Assembly: GCA_034090045.1 (NCBI GenBank) | Contig: JAXDTI010000002.1 | Location: 1-64,000 of the forward strand | Reading direction: 5' to 3' | Origin: JAXDTI01 sp034090045 | GTDB taxonomy: Bacteria > Actinomycetota > Actinomycetes > Actinomycetales > Actinomycetaceae | DNA length: 64,000 bases | Part shown: piece after piece, positions 44,471 through 54,417 of the stretch | How the letters are laid out: the number at the start of each line of letters is the position of its first letter | Position numbering within the stretch: the first letter of the stretch is position 1 | Program-made: the position numbers and the translations under genes | The notes under the pieces: generated by a model | What the model was told of the DNA's origin: nothing | Seen by the model: only the letters and a program-made list of their open reading frames with translations | Databases searched by the model: none

Positions 44471-45345
44471 TAGGCCTCCTCGGTCTTTGGTGCCTGTTCG
44501 GCACTGGTTTCCGGTGCCTCAGCTGCCGGGGTTTCGGCTGCCGGGGCAGTATTGACTGGTTCCTGTGCGGCATCTGTAGCCTCGCTGGCCTGTGCTGCCT
44601 CGGTGTCCTGGCCGCGTCCGCCACGGTCGGAGCGCCGACCACGCCGGTCACCGCGTCCCCCGCCGCGACGTTGCGCCGCTTCGGCCTGCTGACGGATGAA
44701 CTCTTTCTCCGTCATGTCACCTTTGTAGACCCACACTTTCACGCCGATCCGACCGAAAGTGGTGTGTGCCTCATAGAACCCGTAGTCAATCAGGGCACGT
44801 AACGTATGCAACGGTACGCGACCCTCACGATAGAACTCGGTACGAGACATTTCTGCACCGCCGAGACGTCCCGACACCTGGATACGGATGCCCTTGGCTC
44901 CGGCACGCAACGCGGATTGCATGGCTTTCTTCATTGCCCGCCGGAACGACACGCGCGCTGCCAACTGTTCGGCTACACCCTGTGCTACCAGCTGCGCATC
45001 AATCTCGGCGTTCTTAACTTCAAGGATGTTGAGCTGTACCTGTTTGCCGGTGAGTTTCTCAAGGCGTGCGCGCAGCTTGTCTGCCTCCGCGCCGCGCCGC
45101 CCAATCACGATGCCGGGGCGGGCAGTGTGCAGGTCAACGCGAACCCGGTCGCGGGTGCGCTCGATGTCGATCTTCGAGATGCCGGCGCGCTCCAGGTTCT
45201 CCTCCATCATGCGACGGATCTGGACATCCTCGGCAACGAAGTCGGCGTAACGCTGACCTTTCTTCGTGGAGTCCGCAAACCAGCGGGAGCGGTGGTCGGT
45301 TGTAATCCCCAGACGGAACCCGGTGGGGCTGACTTTCTGACCCAT
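44470..45345 (-). CDS. rpsC: 30S ribosomal protein S3 with a long tail
   Basis: 291 aa. The KH domain ([20 protein letters not shown]) and [20 protein letters not shown] at the start are typical. The core ends near 225; the remaining 65 residues are Arg/Gly- then Ala/Glu/Thr-rich, a longer tail than most S3. It forms part of the mRNA entry channel. It lies directly after rplV. Confidence 0.97.
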   Translation of the reverse strand: MGQKVSPTGFRLGITTDHRSRWFADSTKKGQRYADFVAEDVQIRRMMEENLERAGISKIDIERTRDRVRVDLHTARPGIVIGRRGAEADKLRARLEKLTGKQVQLNILEVKNAEIDAQLVAQGVAEQLAARVSFRRAMKKAMQSALRAGAKGIRIQVSGRLGGAEMSRTEFYREGRVPLHTLRALIDYGFYEAHTTFGRIGVKVWVYKGDMTEKEFIRQQAEAAQRRGGGRGDRRGRRSDRGGRGQDTEAAQASEATDAAQEPVNTAPAAETPAAEAPETSAEQAPKTEEA

Positions 45346-45720
45346 TTACTTCTCCTCTCCCTCTTCGGTTTCCTGACCATCGGAAACGATGATGGTGATG
45401 TGGCTGGTGCGTTTCAGGATACGTCCGGCGCGACCCTTCGCGCGCGGACGGAATCGCTTCATGGTTGGTCCTTCGTCAACGAAAGCCTCTTTCACGAAGA
45501 GATCTTCCATTTTCAAGGTTTCACCGTCACGTTGCGCCAAGTCCTTTGCGTTGTGCATCGCCGAGTGCAGCAATTTGCGCACATCGGTAGCGACTTTCTG
45601 GGGCGCGAAACGCAACAGGTCATAGGCCGCGAGTGCGTTTTTGCCGCGAATCTCGTTGACGACGCGGCGAGATTTCTGCGGCGTCGAGCGCACATAGCGT
45701 GCTTTCGCCATGGCTTCCAT
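45346..45720 (-). CDS. rplV: 50S ribosomal protein L22
   Basis: 124 aa; lines the exit tunnel. [20 protein letters not shown] is the N-terminus, with GGAGAGGA upstream. [20 protein letters not shown] is the tunnel loop region. It follows rpsS by 27 nt and abuts rpsC. Confidence 0.97.
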   Translation of the reverse strand: MEAMAKARYVRSTPQKSRRVVNEIRGKNALAAYDLLRFAPQKVATDVRKLLHSAMHNAKDLAQRDGETLKMEDLFVKEAFVDEGPTMKRFRPRAKGRAGRILKRTSHITIIVSDGQETEEGEEK

Positions 45721-45747
45721 TACTGTGCCTGTCCTCTCCGGCGACGC

Positions 45748-46029
45748 CTAGCGGCGACGCGCCTTTCGATCGTCTTTGTCGTGACCGCGGAATGTGCGGG
45801 TCGGGGCGAACTCCCCGAACTTGTGGCCGACCATGTTTTCGGTGACGAACACCGGAACGTGTTTGCGACCGTCGTGGACGGCGACCGTGTGGCCGATAAA
45901 GTCCGGGGTGATCATGGAGCGCCGTGACCAGGTTTTGATGACGCTCTTCTTGTTTTGCTCGTTCAGCTCATCGACCTTTTTCAGCAGGTGCTCGTCTACG
46001 AACGGGCCTTTCTTCAGGCTGCGTGGCAT
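45748..46029 (-). CDS. rpsS: 30S ribosomal protein S19
   Basis: 93 aa. [40 protein letters not shown] and [19 protein letters not shown] are standard. It follows rplB by 17 nt. Confidence 0.98.
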   Translation of the reverse strand: MPRSLKKGPFVDEHLLKKVDELNEQNKKSVIKTWSRRSMITPDFIGHTVAVHDGRKHVPVFVTENMVGHKFGEFAPTRTFRGHDKDDRKARRR

Positions 46030-46046
46030 CTGTGCACTCCCCTTCT

Positions 46047-46883
46047 CTAGCGCTTCTTGCCGGTCTTGCGGCGACGCACAATCAAGCGGTCGCTGGCTTT
46101 ATTGGGCTTACGGGTGCGCCCCTCGGGCTTGCCCCACGGGCTCACCGGGTGACGGCCGCCGGAGGTGCGACCCTCGCCGCCACCATGCGGGTGGTCGATC
46201 GGGTTCATGACGACACCGCGAACTTTCGGGCGGTGCCCTTTCCAGCGCATACGTCCGGCCTTACCCCAGTTAATGTTGCCCTGTTCGGCGTTACCTACCG
46301 AGCCGATCGAGGCGCGGCATGAAATCTCGACGTTACGGATCTCACCGGAGGGCATACGCAGCTGAGCGTAGTTGCCTTCTTTTGCGACGAGCTGGACGGA
46401 GGAACCGGCGGAACGGGCAATCTTCGCACCCTCTCCGGGGCGCAACTCAACGGCGTGCACCACGGTACCGAGCGGGATGTTACGCAGCGGCAGGCAGTTG
46501 CCGGGTTTGATGTCGGCACCGGCACCCTGCTCGATAAGGTCACCCTGTTTCAGTTTCTCCGGGGCAATAATGTAGCGTTTCTCGCCGTCAGCGTAGTGTA
46601 GCAGAGCGATATTGGCGGTGCGGTTCGGGTCGTACTCGATGTGAGCGACCTTTGCGGGTACGCCGTCTTTGTCGTTGCGACGGAAGTCGATGACCCGGTA
46701 GGCACGCTTGTGACCGCCACCGCGGCGCCGTGAAGTTACCCGACCGTAAGCGTTGCGACCACCCGACTTCGTGAGCGGGCGAACCAGCGACTTTTCGGGA
46801 TGGTCACGGGTGATTTCGGCGAAATCCGAGACCGAGGAGAAACGGCGTCCCGGGGTTGTCGGCTTGTATTTACGAATTCCCAT
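46047..46883 (-). CDS. rplB: 50S ribosomal protein L2
   Basis: 278 aa; needed for subunit joining and peptidyl transfer. [40 protein letters not shown] and [20 protein letters not shown], with the catalytic-centre histidine, are present. Normal length. It follows rplW by 18 nt. Confidence 0.98.
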   Translation of the reverse strand: MGIRKYKPTTPGRRFSSVSDFAEITRDHPEKSLVRPLTKSGGRNAYGRVTSRRRGGGHKRAYRVIDFRRNDKDGVPAKVAHIEYDPNRTANIALLHYADGEKRYIIAPEKLKQGDLIEQGAGADIKPGNCLPLRNIPLGTVVHAVELRPGEGAKIARSAGSSVQLVAKEGNYAQLRMPSGEIRNVEISCRASIGSVGNAEQGNINWGKAGRMRWKGHRPKVRGVVMNPIDHPHGGGEGRTSGGRHPVSPWGKPEGRTRKPNKASDRLIVRRRKTGKKR

Positions 46884-46901
46884 TATTCTGTGCCCCTATC
46901 T

Positions 46902-47207
46902 CTACGCTACCGACTCGCCGAAGATGTCGATTGAGCCCTCACGCAGGGTGACGATGGCGCGTTTCGTGTTGTTGCGCCGACCATAACCGGTGCGGGTGCG
47001 TACGCGCTTGCCCTGGCGGTTCGCGGTGTTTACCTTCTCGACCTTTACAGAAAAGATCTCTTCGACGGCCTCTTTGATTTCGGTTTTATTCGCGCGTGTA
47101 TCAACCTCGAAAACATATTTGCCCTGGTCAATCAGACCGTAGGCTTTTTCGGAGACGATCGGGCGGAAGACGATATCGCGCGGGTTCTTGCTCAGTTCCA
47201 GGCTCAT
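46902..47207 (-). CDS. rplW: 50S ribosomal protein L23
   Basis: 101 aa; docking site for trigger factor and SRP at the exit tunnel. [40 protein letters not shown] and [16 protein letters not shown] are typical. It overlaps rplD by four bases (ATGA). Confidence 0.97.
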   Translation of the reverse strand: MSLELSKNPRDIVFRPIVSEKAYGLIDQGKYVFEVDTRANKTEIKEAVEEIFSVKVEKVNTANRQGKRVRTRTGYGRRNNTKRAIVTLREGSIDIFGESVA

Positions 47208-47950
47208 TTCTCATCCCCCTCATCGGTTTTCTTCGCGTCAGCTTTCTCGACCTTCTCGGCTTTCGCTTCGGCGGCTTTCGGCTCTTTCTTCTTTGCCGTT
47301 GAACGCGCCGCAGTGACTTTCGACTCCGGGCTGAACTCTGTCAAAGCCGCCAAGGTGAAAATCAAATCATCGTTTACCAGCACATCATAGGTGTTCAACT
47401 GATCGACATAAAGGATATGAACCTGCGGCAGGTTCCGCAGCGACAAAACCTGGGTGTCGGAATCCTCACGTGAAACAACAACCAGCGTGCGCCGCTGCTC
47501 AGCGATACGTTCCAGTGCCTCACGACCGACCTTAGTGGAGGGACGCTCCGCGGCAATGAACTCCGTCACCACGTGCATCCGGTCACCACGAACCCGATCG
47601 GAAAGCGCCGAATATAGGGCAGCGGCTTTCATCTTTTTGGGGGTGTCCTGCGCATAAGAACGCGGAACCGGCCCGTGAACGACACCGCCGCCACGCCACT
47701 GCGGGGCGCGAATTGAACCCTGGCGGGCACGACCCGTACCCTTCTGACGCCAAGGCTTCTTACCGCCGCCGCGAACCTCGCCGCGAGTCTTAGTTTTAGC
47801 TGTGCCCGAACGCGCCGCCGCCAGCTGGGCGACAACAACCTGGTGCATCAGCGGGACGTTAGGTTCCCGACCAAAAATCGCGTCAGGTAGCGACACCTTT
47901 TTCACGGTCTTGCCGGACGCGTCGAGAACATCGAGTTTCTTCTCAGCCAT
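47204..47950 (-). CDS. rplD: 50S ribosomal protein L4 with a charged tail
   Basis: 248 aa. The core (about 1-210) has [20 protein letters not shown] and [20 protein letters not shown], the tunnel loop. A Lys/Ala/Glu-rich tail of about 38 residues follows, longer than in most L4. In proteobacteria L4 represses the S10 operon; that is not assumed here. It follows rplC by one base. Confidence 0.97.
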   Translation of the reverse strand: MAEKKLDVLDASGKTVKKVSLPDAIFGREPNVPLMHQVVVAQLAAARSGTAKTKTRGEVRGGGKKPWRQKGTGRARQGSIRAPQWRGGGVVHGPVPRSYAQDTPKKMKAAALYSALSDRVRGDRMHVVTEFIAAERPSTKVGREALERIAEQRRTLVVVSREDSDTQVLSLRNLPQVHILYVDQLNTYDVLVNDDLIFTLAALTEFSPESKVTAARSTAKKKEPKAAEAKAEKVEKADAKKTDEGDEK

Positions 47951-47951
47951 C

Positions 47952-48614
47952 TCATGCCCCCTTCACAGCGCTGCGAATCAGCACCACGCCGTTCTTCGGC
48001 CCCGGGATAGCGCCGGTGACCAACACCAAGCCTTTCTCGGCATCCACAGCCTGAACCCGCAGGTTCTGGACGGTGCGCTTGTCGCCGCCCATCCGACCGG
48101 CCATCCGTACACCCTTGAATACGCGACCCGGGGTGGCGCAAGCACCAATCGAACCCGGCTTGCGGTGGTTACGGTGGGCACCGTGAGAGGCGGAAACACC
48201 AGCGAAACCGTGACGCTTCATGACACCGGCAAAGCCTTTACCTTTAGTGCGCCCAGTGACATCGACTTTCATGCCCGGTTCGAACACGTCGGCGCTCAAT
48301 TCCTGACCCAGCTCATAGCCCTCAGTGCTGGTACGAACCTCGACCAGGTGGCGACGCGGCTCAACACCCGCTTTAGCGAAATGCCCCGCCAGCGGTTTCG
48401 TCACCTTACGCGGGTTGATTTCGCCAAACCCGAGCTGAACGGCAGTGTAGCCGTCATTTTCGAGTGAACGAATCAACGTTACAACATTCTTTTCAACCTG
48501 CACGACCGTAATAGGAACGAGAGAACCATCCTCGTTCCAGACCTGCGTCATGCCGAGCTTGCGGCCGAGAAGTGCCTTTACCGGCACTGCGGCCTGCTGT
48601 TCTTGCACGCTCAT
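47952..48614 (-). CDS. rplC: 50S ribosomal protein L3
   Basis: 220 aa. [36 protein letters not shown] and [24 protein letters not shown] motifs (here [20 protein letters not shown]) are typical. It helps start 50S assembly near the peptidyl centre. It lies 14 nt after rpsJ. Confidence 0.97.
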   Translation of the reverse strand: MSVQEQQAAVPVKALLGRKLGMTQVWNEDGSLVPITVVQVEKNVVTLIRSLENDGYTAVQLGFGEINPRKVTKPLAGHFAKAGVEPRRHLVEVRTSTEGYELGQELSADVFEPGMKVDVTGRTKGKGFAGVMKRHGFAGVSASHGAHRNHRKPGSIGACATPGRVFKGVRMAGRMGGDKRTVQNLRVQAVDAEKGLVLVTGAIPGPKNGVVLIRSAVKGA

Positions 48615-48628
48615 TTTCCTGTAATCCC

Positions 48629-48937
48629 CTAGAGTTTAATCTCGATATTCACGTCAGCGGGCAGGTCGAGACGCATCAGCGAATCAACTGCTTTAGGCGT
48701 GGGGTCGATAATGTCGATCAGCCGTTTATGGGTGCGCATCTCGAATTGCTCCCGGCTGTCCTTATCTTTGTGCGGCGACCGGATAACGGTGAAAACGTTC
48801 TTCTCGGTCGGCAGCGGCACCGGACCCACCACAGTGGCGCCGGCGCGGGTAACCGTATCCACGATCTTGCGTGCCGAGGAGTCGATGACCTCATGGTCGT
48901 ACGACTTCAACCGGATGCGGATTTTCTGTCCCGCCAT
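48629..48937 (-). CDS. rpsJ: 30S ribosomal protein S10
   Basis: 102 aa from ATG 48937, which gives the universal [20 protein letters not shown]; the frame extends upstream to 49129 without support. [20 protein letters not shown] and [20 protein letters not shown] are standard. It is also the NusE antitermination factor. It is the first gene of the S10 operon. Confidence 0.98.
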   Translation of the reverse strand: MAGQKIRIRLKSYDHEVIDSSARKIVDTVTRAGATVVGPVPLPTEKNVFTVIRSPHKDKDSREQFEMRTHKRLIDIIDPTPKAVDSLMRLDLPADVNIEIKL

Positions 48938-49413
48938 GCGCACGTCCCTTCTGTTCCTGTCTCCGGTACCCCCATCCGGGCGTGTCGCCGGGCGTATTCG
49001 CGCGCGACCCCATCCGGGAGCATCGTTGGATTTCCATTCAGACCGGCTCGTGAGAACCGACCTATCAGCCGTTTCAGCTGATTTGGCGTTGCCATCCCGG
49101 AACACGTGCGGGCGTCCCGGTTTCAGCACCGAACAACAACCCTACCAATTTGAAGGGCGACACGCCAAATTGGGGTTTTGTAGAAACAGGGCTTCCATGA
49201 CCGGCGCAGTTTCGAGCCGTCCCCACCCTGCAATAGGCCCCCACCGCTCCCCCGGCAGCGAGCACACACGGAACACTGCCCACAGATTTCAAGGCACAGC
49301 GGCGCAGCCACTGCCACTAGCGACATGTCGCGCGGCATATCGGTTGAAAAAACCGGAACGAGAGCTAGCCGGGCGCAACACCCCGCTGTGCCGGGCGCAA
49401 CACCCCGGAACCA
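48938..49413 (-). other. S10-operon leader region (no gene)
   Basis: No convincing gene is seen. CCAATTTG (49145-49152) and CAAATTGG (49166-49173) form a hairpin, and an 18-bp direct repeat GCCGGGCGCAACACCCCG occurs at 49368-49385 and 49390-49407 near the mnmA stop. I could not pick a convincing promoter for rpsJ, though one must lie here or within mnmA. Confidence 0.4.
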
Positions 49414-50568
49414 TCAACGAGAAGTAGCAGCAATATCCACCTGGGCGAGCGCCCGCTCGTCGTCATAGACGACGAGCGCCTGGCCTGCGGCAATAGCGCG
49501 CTGCGGCTCGGCAAACTCCACCCGCAGGCCAGGCGCGGACGCTTCAGCGTCCGCGGGCTGACCCTCCCCGCTGCTTTCCAGGAACACGCGTGCGGGCGCC
49601 ACGCGCCCGTGCGCCCTATACTGCACCATAAGTTCGCGTTCTCCATGCAGTCCCGGGTAGTCCTCCTCCACCAGCACTACCGGGTTGTTTCCGCTGACAC
49701 CCCGCACTGCGAGCAGCTCCTCGGCTCCCACAAACACCCTGTTAGTGCCCATATCGGTGCCCAGAACATATCTGGGTCGCCCGTCTGCTGCGGGTCGGCG
49801 AATGTCGAGTCCGCGCCGCTGCCCGACAGTGAAAGTGTAGGCTCCGCGATGTTCCCCGACGACCTGTCCCTCGGTGTCCACGATTTCTCCGGGTTCCTCT
49901 CCCAGGTGCCGCCGCAAAAACCCGGCGGTGTCCCCATCCGGGATGAAACAGATATCGAAAGATTCTGGTTTGTCGCTCATCGGCAAGCCTCGCTGCGCCG
50001 CCGCTTCCCGCACCGCAACCTTGGATTCATAGTTTCCTACCGGCAAATACAGTCGCTCGTGTGCGTCCCGCCCCATTACCGCCAGCACGTATGACTGGTC
50101 TTTTTCCCGGAACCGTGCCCGATACAGTCCGCCGTCCACTATCCGGGCATAGTGCCCGGTCAGCACAGCATCAAACCCGAGGGGCAGGGCTCGGCGCAGC
50201 ATTTCACGGGACTTGATTAACTGGTTGCAGCGCACGCACGGGTTCGGTGTGCGTCCCGTCCGGTATTCCGCCAGGAAATCTGCGACAACCAGCTCTTCGA
50301 AATCCTCGGATATGTCCCACACCTCGAAAGGTATTCCGAGTAGTCGCGCCGCCAGTTGCGCATCCGACACGTCTTGGGGTGACCCGCACCCGCGCGCTAT
50401 CTCCGCCCCGGTGGGTGAAGACTTGGCAATCGCGGTTTCTGCCGCTGCCGCCTCTGCCGCTTCAGAGAGCATCATGTGTACCCCGACCACCTCGTGACCG
50501 GCTTCGACAGCGAGTGCCGCCGCGAGCGAGGAGTCCACTCCGCCTGATAACGCGGCAAGTATTTTCAC
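49414..50568 (-). CDS. mnmA: tRNA 2-thiouridylase MnmA
   Basis: 384 aa; puts sulfur on U34 of tRNA-Lys, Glu and Gln. The PP-loop is [14 protein letters not shown], the catalytic cysteine is in [12 protein letters not shown], and [15 protein letters not shown] holds the second, persulfide-receiving cysteine. The GTG at 50568 follows AAAGGAACCC and gives [10 protein letters not shown]; the frame starts earlier at 50589. A 35-residue insertion (about 40-75, Ala/Glu-rich) contains the [12 protein letters not shown] region. It is divergent from glgX. Confidence 0.94.
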   Translation of the reverse strand: MKILAALSGGVDSSLAAALAVEAGHEVVGVHMMLSEAAEAAAAETAIAKSSPTGAEIARGCGSPQDVSDAQLAARLLGIPFEVWDISEDFEELVVADFLAEYRTGRTPNPCVRCNQLIKSREMLRRALPLGFDAVLTGHYARIVDGGLYRARFREKDQSYVLAVMGRDAHERLYLPVGNYESKVAVREAAAQRGLPMSDKPESFDICFIPDGDTAGFLRRHLGEEPGEIVDTEGQVVGEHRGAYTFTVGQRRGLDIRRPAADGRPRYVLGTDMGTNRVFVGAEELLAVRGVSGNNPVVLVEEDYPGLHGERELMVQYRAHGRVAPARVFLESSGEGQPADAEASAPGLRVEFAEPQRAIAAGQALVVYDDERALAQVDIAATSR

Positions 50569-50804
50569 TTGGGTTCCTTTCTGTCGCACAGCCTCGGATA
50601 CCGGATACCCGGCACCTTGAAATATGTGTTAACCGGGTTATCGAATACGTCCTCCACCATACCGCAGCTGGTTTTCTAGGTCAGAGGGGCAAAACACACG
50701 GGCGGGTGTTCCCGGTGGGGCCTGCGTCCCGGTGTGGGTCGCTTCCCGGTGTGGGTCGCTTCCCGGTCGCGGCGATAGGGATAGCGCCCTGTAAAATAGG
50801 ACGC
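50569..50804. repeat. Divergent mnmA/glgX gap with a 17-bp tandem repeat
   Basis: CCCGGTGTGGGTCGCTT occurs twice in a row near 50725-50758, and CCCGGTG recurs before it. TAAAAT (about 50792-50797) could be the glgX -10. No gene is seen; the long frame reading through this gap into glgX is an extension, not coding. Confidence 0.45.
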
Positions 50805-53066
50805 GTGACTTTTAACCCAGCCTCCCAACCGGAACCGGTGACGCGCGGTGCCCGCGACCCGCACTCCCCCGGCGTGCGCATCGTCGATGACGGAGTTGAC
50901 ACAGTGGTTTATGCTCCGAATGCGACTGACGTGTGGCTGGCGCTCTTTGATTCCGCCGCCCCGGATGCTCACGAGCGTGACTATCGGCTCCTCGGGCCGG
51001 TCGCCGGGATGTGGCATGGGCATATCGGCGGGGTGTATGCGGGGAGCTGTTACGGGTTTCGGGCCGCCGGGCCTTGGGATCCGACCCACGGGATGCTGTT
51101 CAACCCGAACAAGCTGCTGCTCGACCCCTACGGACGGGCACTCGCCGGCGAGATTGACATGGGGCCGGCACTCTATGCTCACGCAACCAGCGAGGATTCT
51201 TATCCGCTCTACCCTATGAAACCCTCGCCACTGGATTCTGCTCCACAGCAGGCGCGTTCCGTTGTGGTCGGTGAGCCGTTCGCTATGGTGCCCGGTCCTC
51301 GTACCCCGTGGAACGAGACGGTCATCTATGAGGTTCATGTTAAGGGTTTCACTGAGGCTCGTGAGGCTATACCGCCGGAGCTGCGTGGCACCTATGCCGG
51401 TCTCGCACACCCCGAGTCTCTGCGCTACCTGCATGAACTCGGTGTAACTGCGGTGGAGTTACTGCCGATACACGCGAAACTCGCCGAGCCTTTCCTCACT
51501 GAGCGGGGCTTGACGAACTATTGGGGCTATTCGACACTGTCGTTTTTCGCACCGGAGCCGAACTACGCGACCGAAGCGGCACGTGCCGCCGGGCCACAAG
51601 CCGTCATCGACGAGTTCCGGGGCATGGTGTCGCTGCTACACGAAGCAGGCATCGAGGTGATTCTCGATGTCGTATATAACCACACTTGCGAGGGTGCCTC
51701 TTCCGGGCCGAGCGTGTCGTGGCGGGGACTGGCCGACAACGTGTACTACCGGCTGGGGCCGGGCGGGGAGCACCTGGACTATACCGGCTGCGGCAACACG
51801 GTAGATATTTCGCATCCGCGCGTCAACCAGATGGTTCTCGACTCGCTGCGTTACTGGGTACGGGAAATGGGTATTGACGGGTTCCGTTTCGATTTGGCGG
51901 TGACCCTGGGACGCACCCACCCGGATTTCGACACCGAGAGCCCTTTCTTCCTGACCTGTCTCTCCGACCCGATTCTGCGTTCCACGAAACTAATAGCAGA
52001 ACCTTGGGATATCGGCCCGAACGGATGGCGAACCGGCGATTTCCCACTGCCTTTTTCGACTTGGAACGATCGTTTCAGGGACACGATACGGCAGTTTTGG
52101 CTGGTGGACGCGGCGGTGCAGACTGCCGGTGGAACCCCGAACGCCGGGCTTTCAGAGTTGGCGACACGACTGTCGGGTTCACAGGATCTCTACAGCGGAT
52201 ACCAGCGTGCCGGGCAGCGCACCCCGAGAGCGTCAGTGAACCTGGTGACCGCGCATGACGGCTTCACGCTGCGCGACCTGGTGTGTTACGACACGAAACA
52301 TAACGAAGCGAACCTGGAGGGCAACCGGGACGGCTCCACGAACAACCGGTCATGGAACCACGGATTTGAGGGGATCGCGCAAACAGCCGAACATATCCCA
52401 GAATACCTGCGGGAATACTTGGTGCTTTCGGGGGACACCACACCGGAGGGGCTGCGGGCGGCACGGCTGCGTTCGATGAGAAACATTTTGGGTACGCTGC
52501 TGGTTAGTGCCGGGACACCGATGATTCTCGGCGGAGACGAGTTTGGGCGCACCCAGTACGGCAACAACAACGGCTACTGCCTTGACAACGAAATAACCTG
52601 GATGGATTGGGTTTTCGAACCGTGGCAAGAGAAGTTACAGGCAACCGTTAAATACCTTTTGCGGCTGCGACAACAGCATCCGGCACTGCGACCTGACGCT
52701 TTCCTCACCGGCAACATGACCGGCGGCGACATAGTACCTGACCTGGTTTTTTACTCGGTGGAGGGGCGGCCTTTGACCGCTGCAATGTGGAATGACCCGA
52801 CGGTGCGCACCATGCAGATGTTGCGTTCGGATGTGCGTTTTGGAAACTCTGATGTGCTGGTGATGTTTAATGGCTCGACCGCCCCGCAACGGATGCGGTG
52901 CGCGACCGGGCGTGGCGCACCTTTCCTGCTCGCATGGGACTCGGTTTGGGAAGACCCGCAAAACTATCTGCGTGAGGACGATGCCGGGCGTTTGGTTGCG
53001 GAGACGGTAGAGCCGGGTCGGCAGGTGCTTTTGGAACCGCTGTCGATGCGGATCTACCTGACCTGA
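50805..53066 (+). CDS. glgX: Glycogen debranching enzyme GlgX
   Basis: 753 aa GH13 enzyme that hydrolyses alpha-1,6 branches in phosphorylase-trimmed glycogen. An N-terminal CBM48 domain (about 15-110, with YGFRAAGPWDP) precedes the barrel. Catalytic motifs are the nucleophile D in GIDGFRFDLAVTLGR, the acid E in LIAEPWDIG and HD in VTAHDGFTLRDL. The GTG at 50805 with AGGA before it gives VTFNPASQPEP; the frame is open from 50247 but that stretch is low-complexity. It is followed by trpS on the same strand. Confidence 0.9.
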   Translation: MTFNPASQPEPVTRGARDPHSPGVRIVDDGVDTVVYAPNATDVWLALFDSAAPDAHERDYRLLGPVAGMWHGHIGGVYAGSCYGFRAAGPWDPTHGMLFNPNKLLLDPYGRALAGEIDMGPALYAHATSEDSYPLYPMKPSPLDSAPQQARSVVVGEPFAMVPGPRTPWNETVIYEVHVKGFTEAREAIPPELRGTYAGLAHPESLRYLHELGVTAVELLPIHAKLAEPFLTERGLTNYWGYSTLSFFAPEPNYATEAARAAGPQAVIDEFRGMVSLLHEAGIEVILDVVYNHTCEGASSGPSVSWRGLADNVYYRLGPGGEHLDYTGCGNTVDISHPRVNQMVLDSLRYWVREMGIDGFRFDLAVTLGRTHPDFDTESPFFLTCLSDPILRSTKLIAEPWDIGPNGWRTGDFPLPFSTWNDRFRDTIRQFWLVDAAVQTAGGTPNAGLSELATRLSGSQDLYSGYQRAGQRTPRASVNLVTAHDGFTLRDLVCYDTKHNEANLEGNRDGSTNNRSWNHGFEGIAQTAEHIPEYLREYLVLSGDTTPEGLRAARLRSMRNILGTLLVSAGTPMILGGDEFGRTQYGNNNGYCLDNEITWMDWVFEPWQEKLQATVKYLLRLRQQHPALRPDAFLTGNMTGGDIVPDLVFYSVEGRPLTAAMWNDPTVRTMQMLRSDVRFGNSDVLVMFNGSTAPQRMRCATGRGAPFLLAWDSVWEDPQNYLREDDAGRLVAETVEPGRQVLLEPLSMRIYLT

Positions 53067-53259
53067 CTAGTTCAACCGGTCGCGCCCCGGCACTTCCGGG
53101 TGACGGGCACCTCCCCCAATCGGGCACCTCCCCCAACACAGGTTACGCCAGTCACCTTTACCTGCATAAACACCGTGTTTTAGGTATTCATCGCCGCGCT
53201 GTCACCGTTCGAGGCAGTGTCGGCTCCGGCAGGACTGGCGGCGCGGGTAGGATTGAAGC

Positions 53260-54366
53260 ATGACTACACAGCCCGCAGTTGATGACAACCACGAAATCTC
53301 CGCGACTCTGGCGCGTTCACTGACGCGATCCCACGAGTTGGAGACCGAAATCGAGGAACACCCGGAACAGTTCCGGATACTCAGCGGCGACCGCCCGACC
53401 GGGAACCTGCACTTAGGACACTATTTCGGAACCGTGAAGAACCGTATCGACCTGCAAAATAAAGGTGTGGAAACCTGGATTCTGATTGCGGATTACCAGG
53501 TGATTACCGACCGTGACGGGGTCGGTCCGATAAAGGATCGGGTATTGAGTTTGCTCGCCGACTATATTGCTGGCGGTATCGACCCGGAGCGTTCCACGAT
53601 TTTCACTCATTCTGCGGTGCCCGCCTTGAACCAGTTGATGCTGCCGTTCCTGTCACTGGTGACGGAAGCAGAGCTGCATCGTAACCCGACCGTGAAATCT
53701 GAACTGGAAGCTTCCGGGCGGGCAATGAGCGGGCTGCTGCTCACCTATCCGGTACATCAGGCAGCCGACATTCTGTTTTGCCAAGCTAACCTGGTTCCGG
53801 TCGGGCAGGATCAGCTCCCACACCTGGAGCAGGCACGGGTCATAGCGGATCGTTTCGAGAAACGCTACCGGCAGAAGTCCAGTCTCGACAAACCGGTGTT
53901 TCGTCGCCCCGAGGCGCTGCTGTCGAAAGCACCACTGATACTGGGGTTGGATGGGGAAAAAATGTCGAAGTCGCGGCACAACTCGATCGAGTTGGGGATG
54001 AGCTCAGACGAGACAGCCCGACTGATAAAAAAAGCTAAAACTGACTCTGAACGGCACATTTCCTATGACCCGGTGGCACGCCCGGAAGTATCGAACCTGC
54101 TCACTTTGATTGCAATGGCAGAGGCTTCCACCCCCGAACAGGTAGCCGAGGAGATCGGTGACGGCGGTGCCGGAGGGTTGAAGAAACGCCTCACCGATTC
54201 CCTCAACGACTATCTGGCGCCACACCGGGCACGCCGCGCCGAATTGCTGAACGAACCGGACTACCTGTTGGGTGTGCTCCAGGCCGGTAATGAACGAGCC
54301 AACGAGATCGGCGAGGCAACACTCACACAGGTACGCACCGCAATGAACATGGATTACCCCAGCTAG
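53260..54366 (+). CDS. trpS: Tryptophanyl-tRNA synthetase
   Basis: 368 aa class I synthetase. The HIGH motif is PTGNLHLGHYFGT and the KMSKS motif is DGEKMSKSRHNS; VGQDQLPHLEQARVIADRF lines the Trp site. An N-terminal extension of about 35 residues precedes the fold. It stands between glgX and glgE, which is unusual company, and the 193-bp gap before it contains a direct repeat, CGGGCACCTCCCCCAA, at about 53103-53135. Confidence 0.95.
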   Translation: MTTQPAVDDNHEISATLARSLTRSHELETEIEEHPEQFRILSGDRPTGNLHLGHYFGTVKNRIDLQNKGVETWILIADYQVITDRDGVGPIKDRVLSLLADYIAGGIDPERSTIFTHSAVPALNQLMLPFLSLVTEAELHRNPTVKSELEASGRAMSGLLLTYPVHQAADILFCQANLVPVGQDQLPHLEQARVIADRFEKRYRQKSSLDKPVFRRPEALLSKAPLILGLDGEKMSKSRHNSIELGMSSDETARLIKKAKTDSERHISYDPVARPEVSNLLTLIAMAEASTPEQVAEEIGDGGAGGLKKRLTDSLNDYLAPHRARRAELLNEPDYLLGVLQAGNERANEIGEATLTQVRTAMNMDYPS

Positions 54367-54417
54367 AACCAGATTGCGACAGGGACAGTGACAGGCAGCA
54401 AAGCGAAAGGCGAATCA

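Noticed and set aside
50247..50804. 186-residue N-terminal extension of GlgX
   Set aside because: Low-complexity antisense of mnmA; the family N-terminus begins at GTG 50805.
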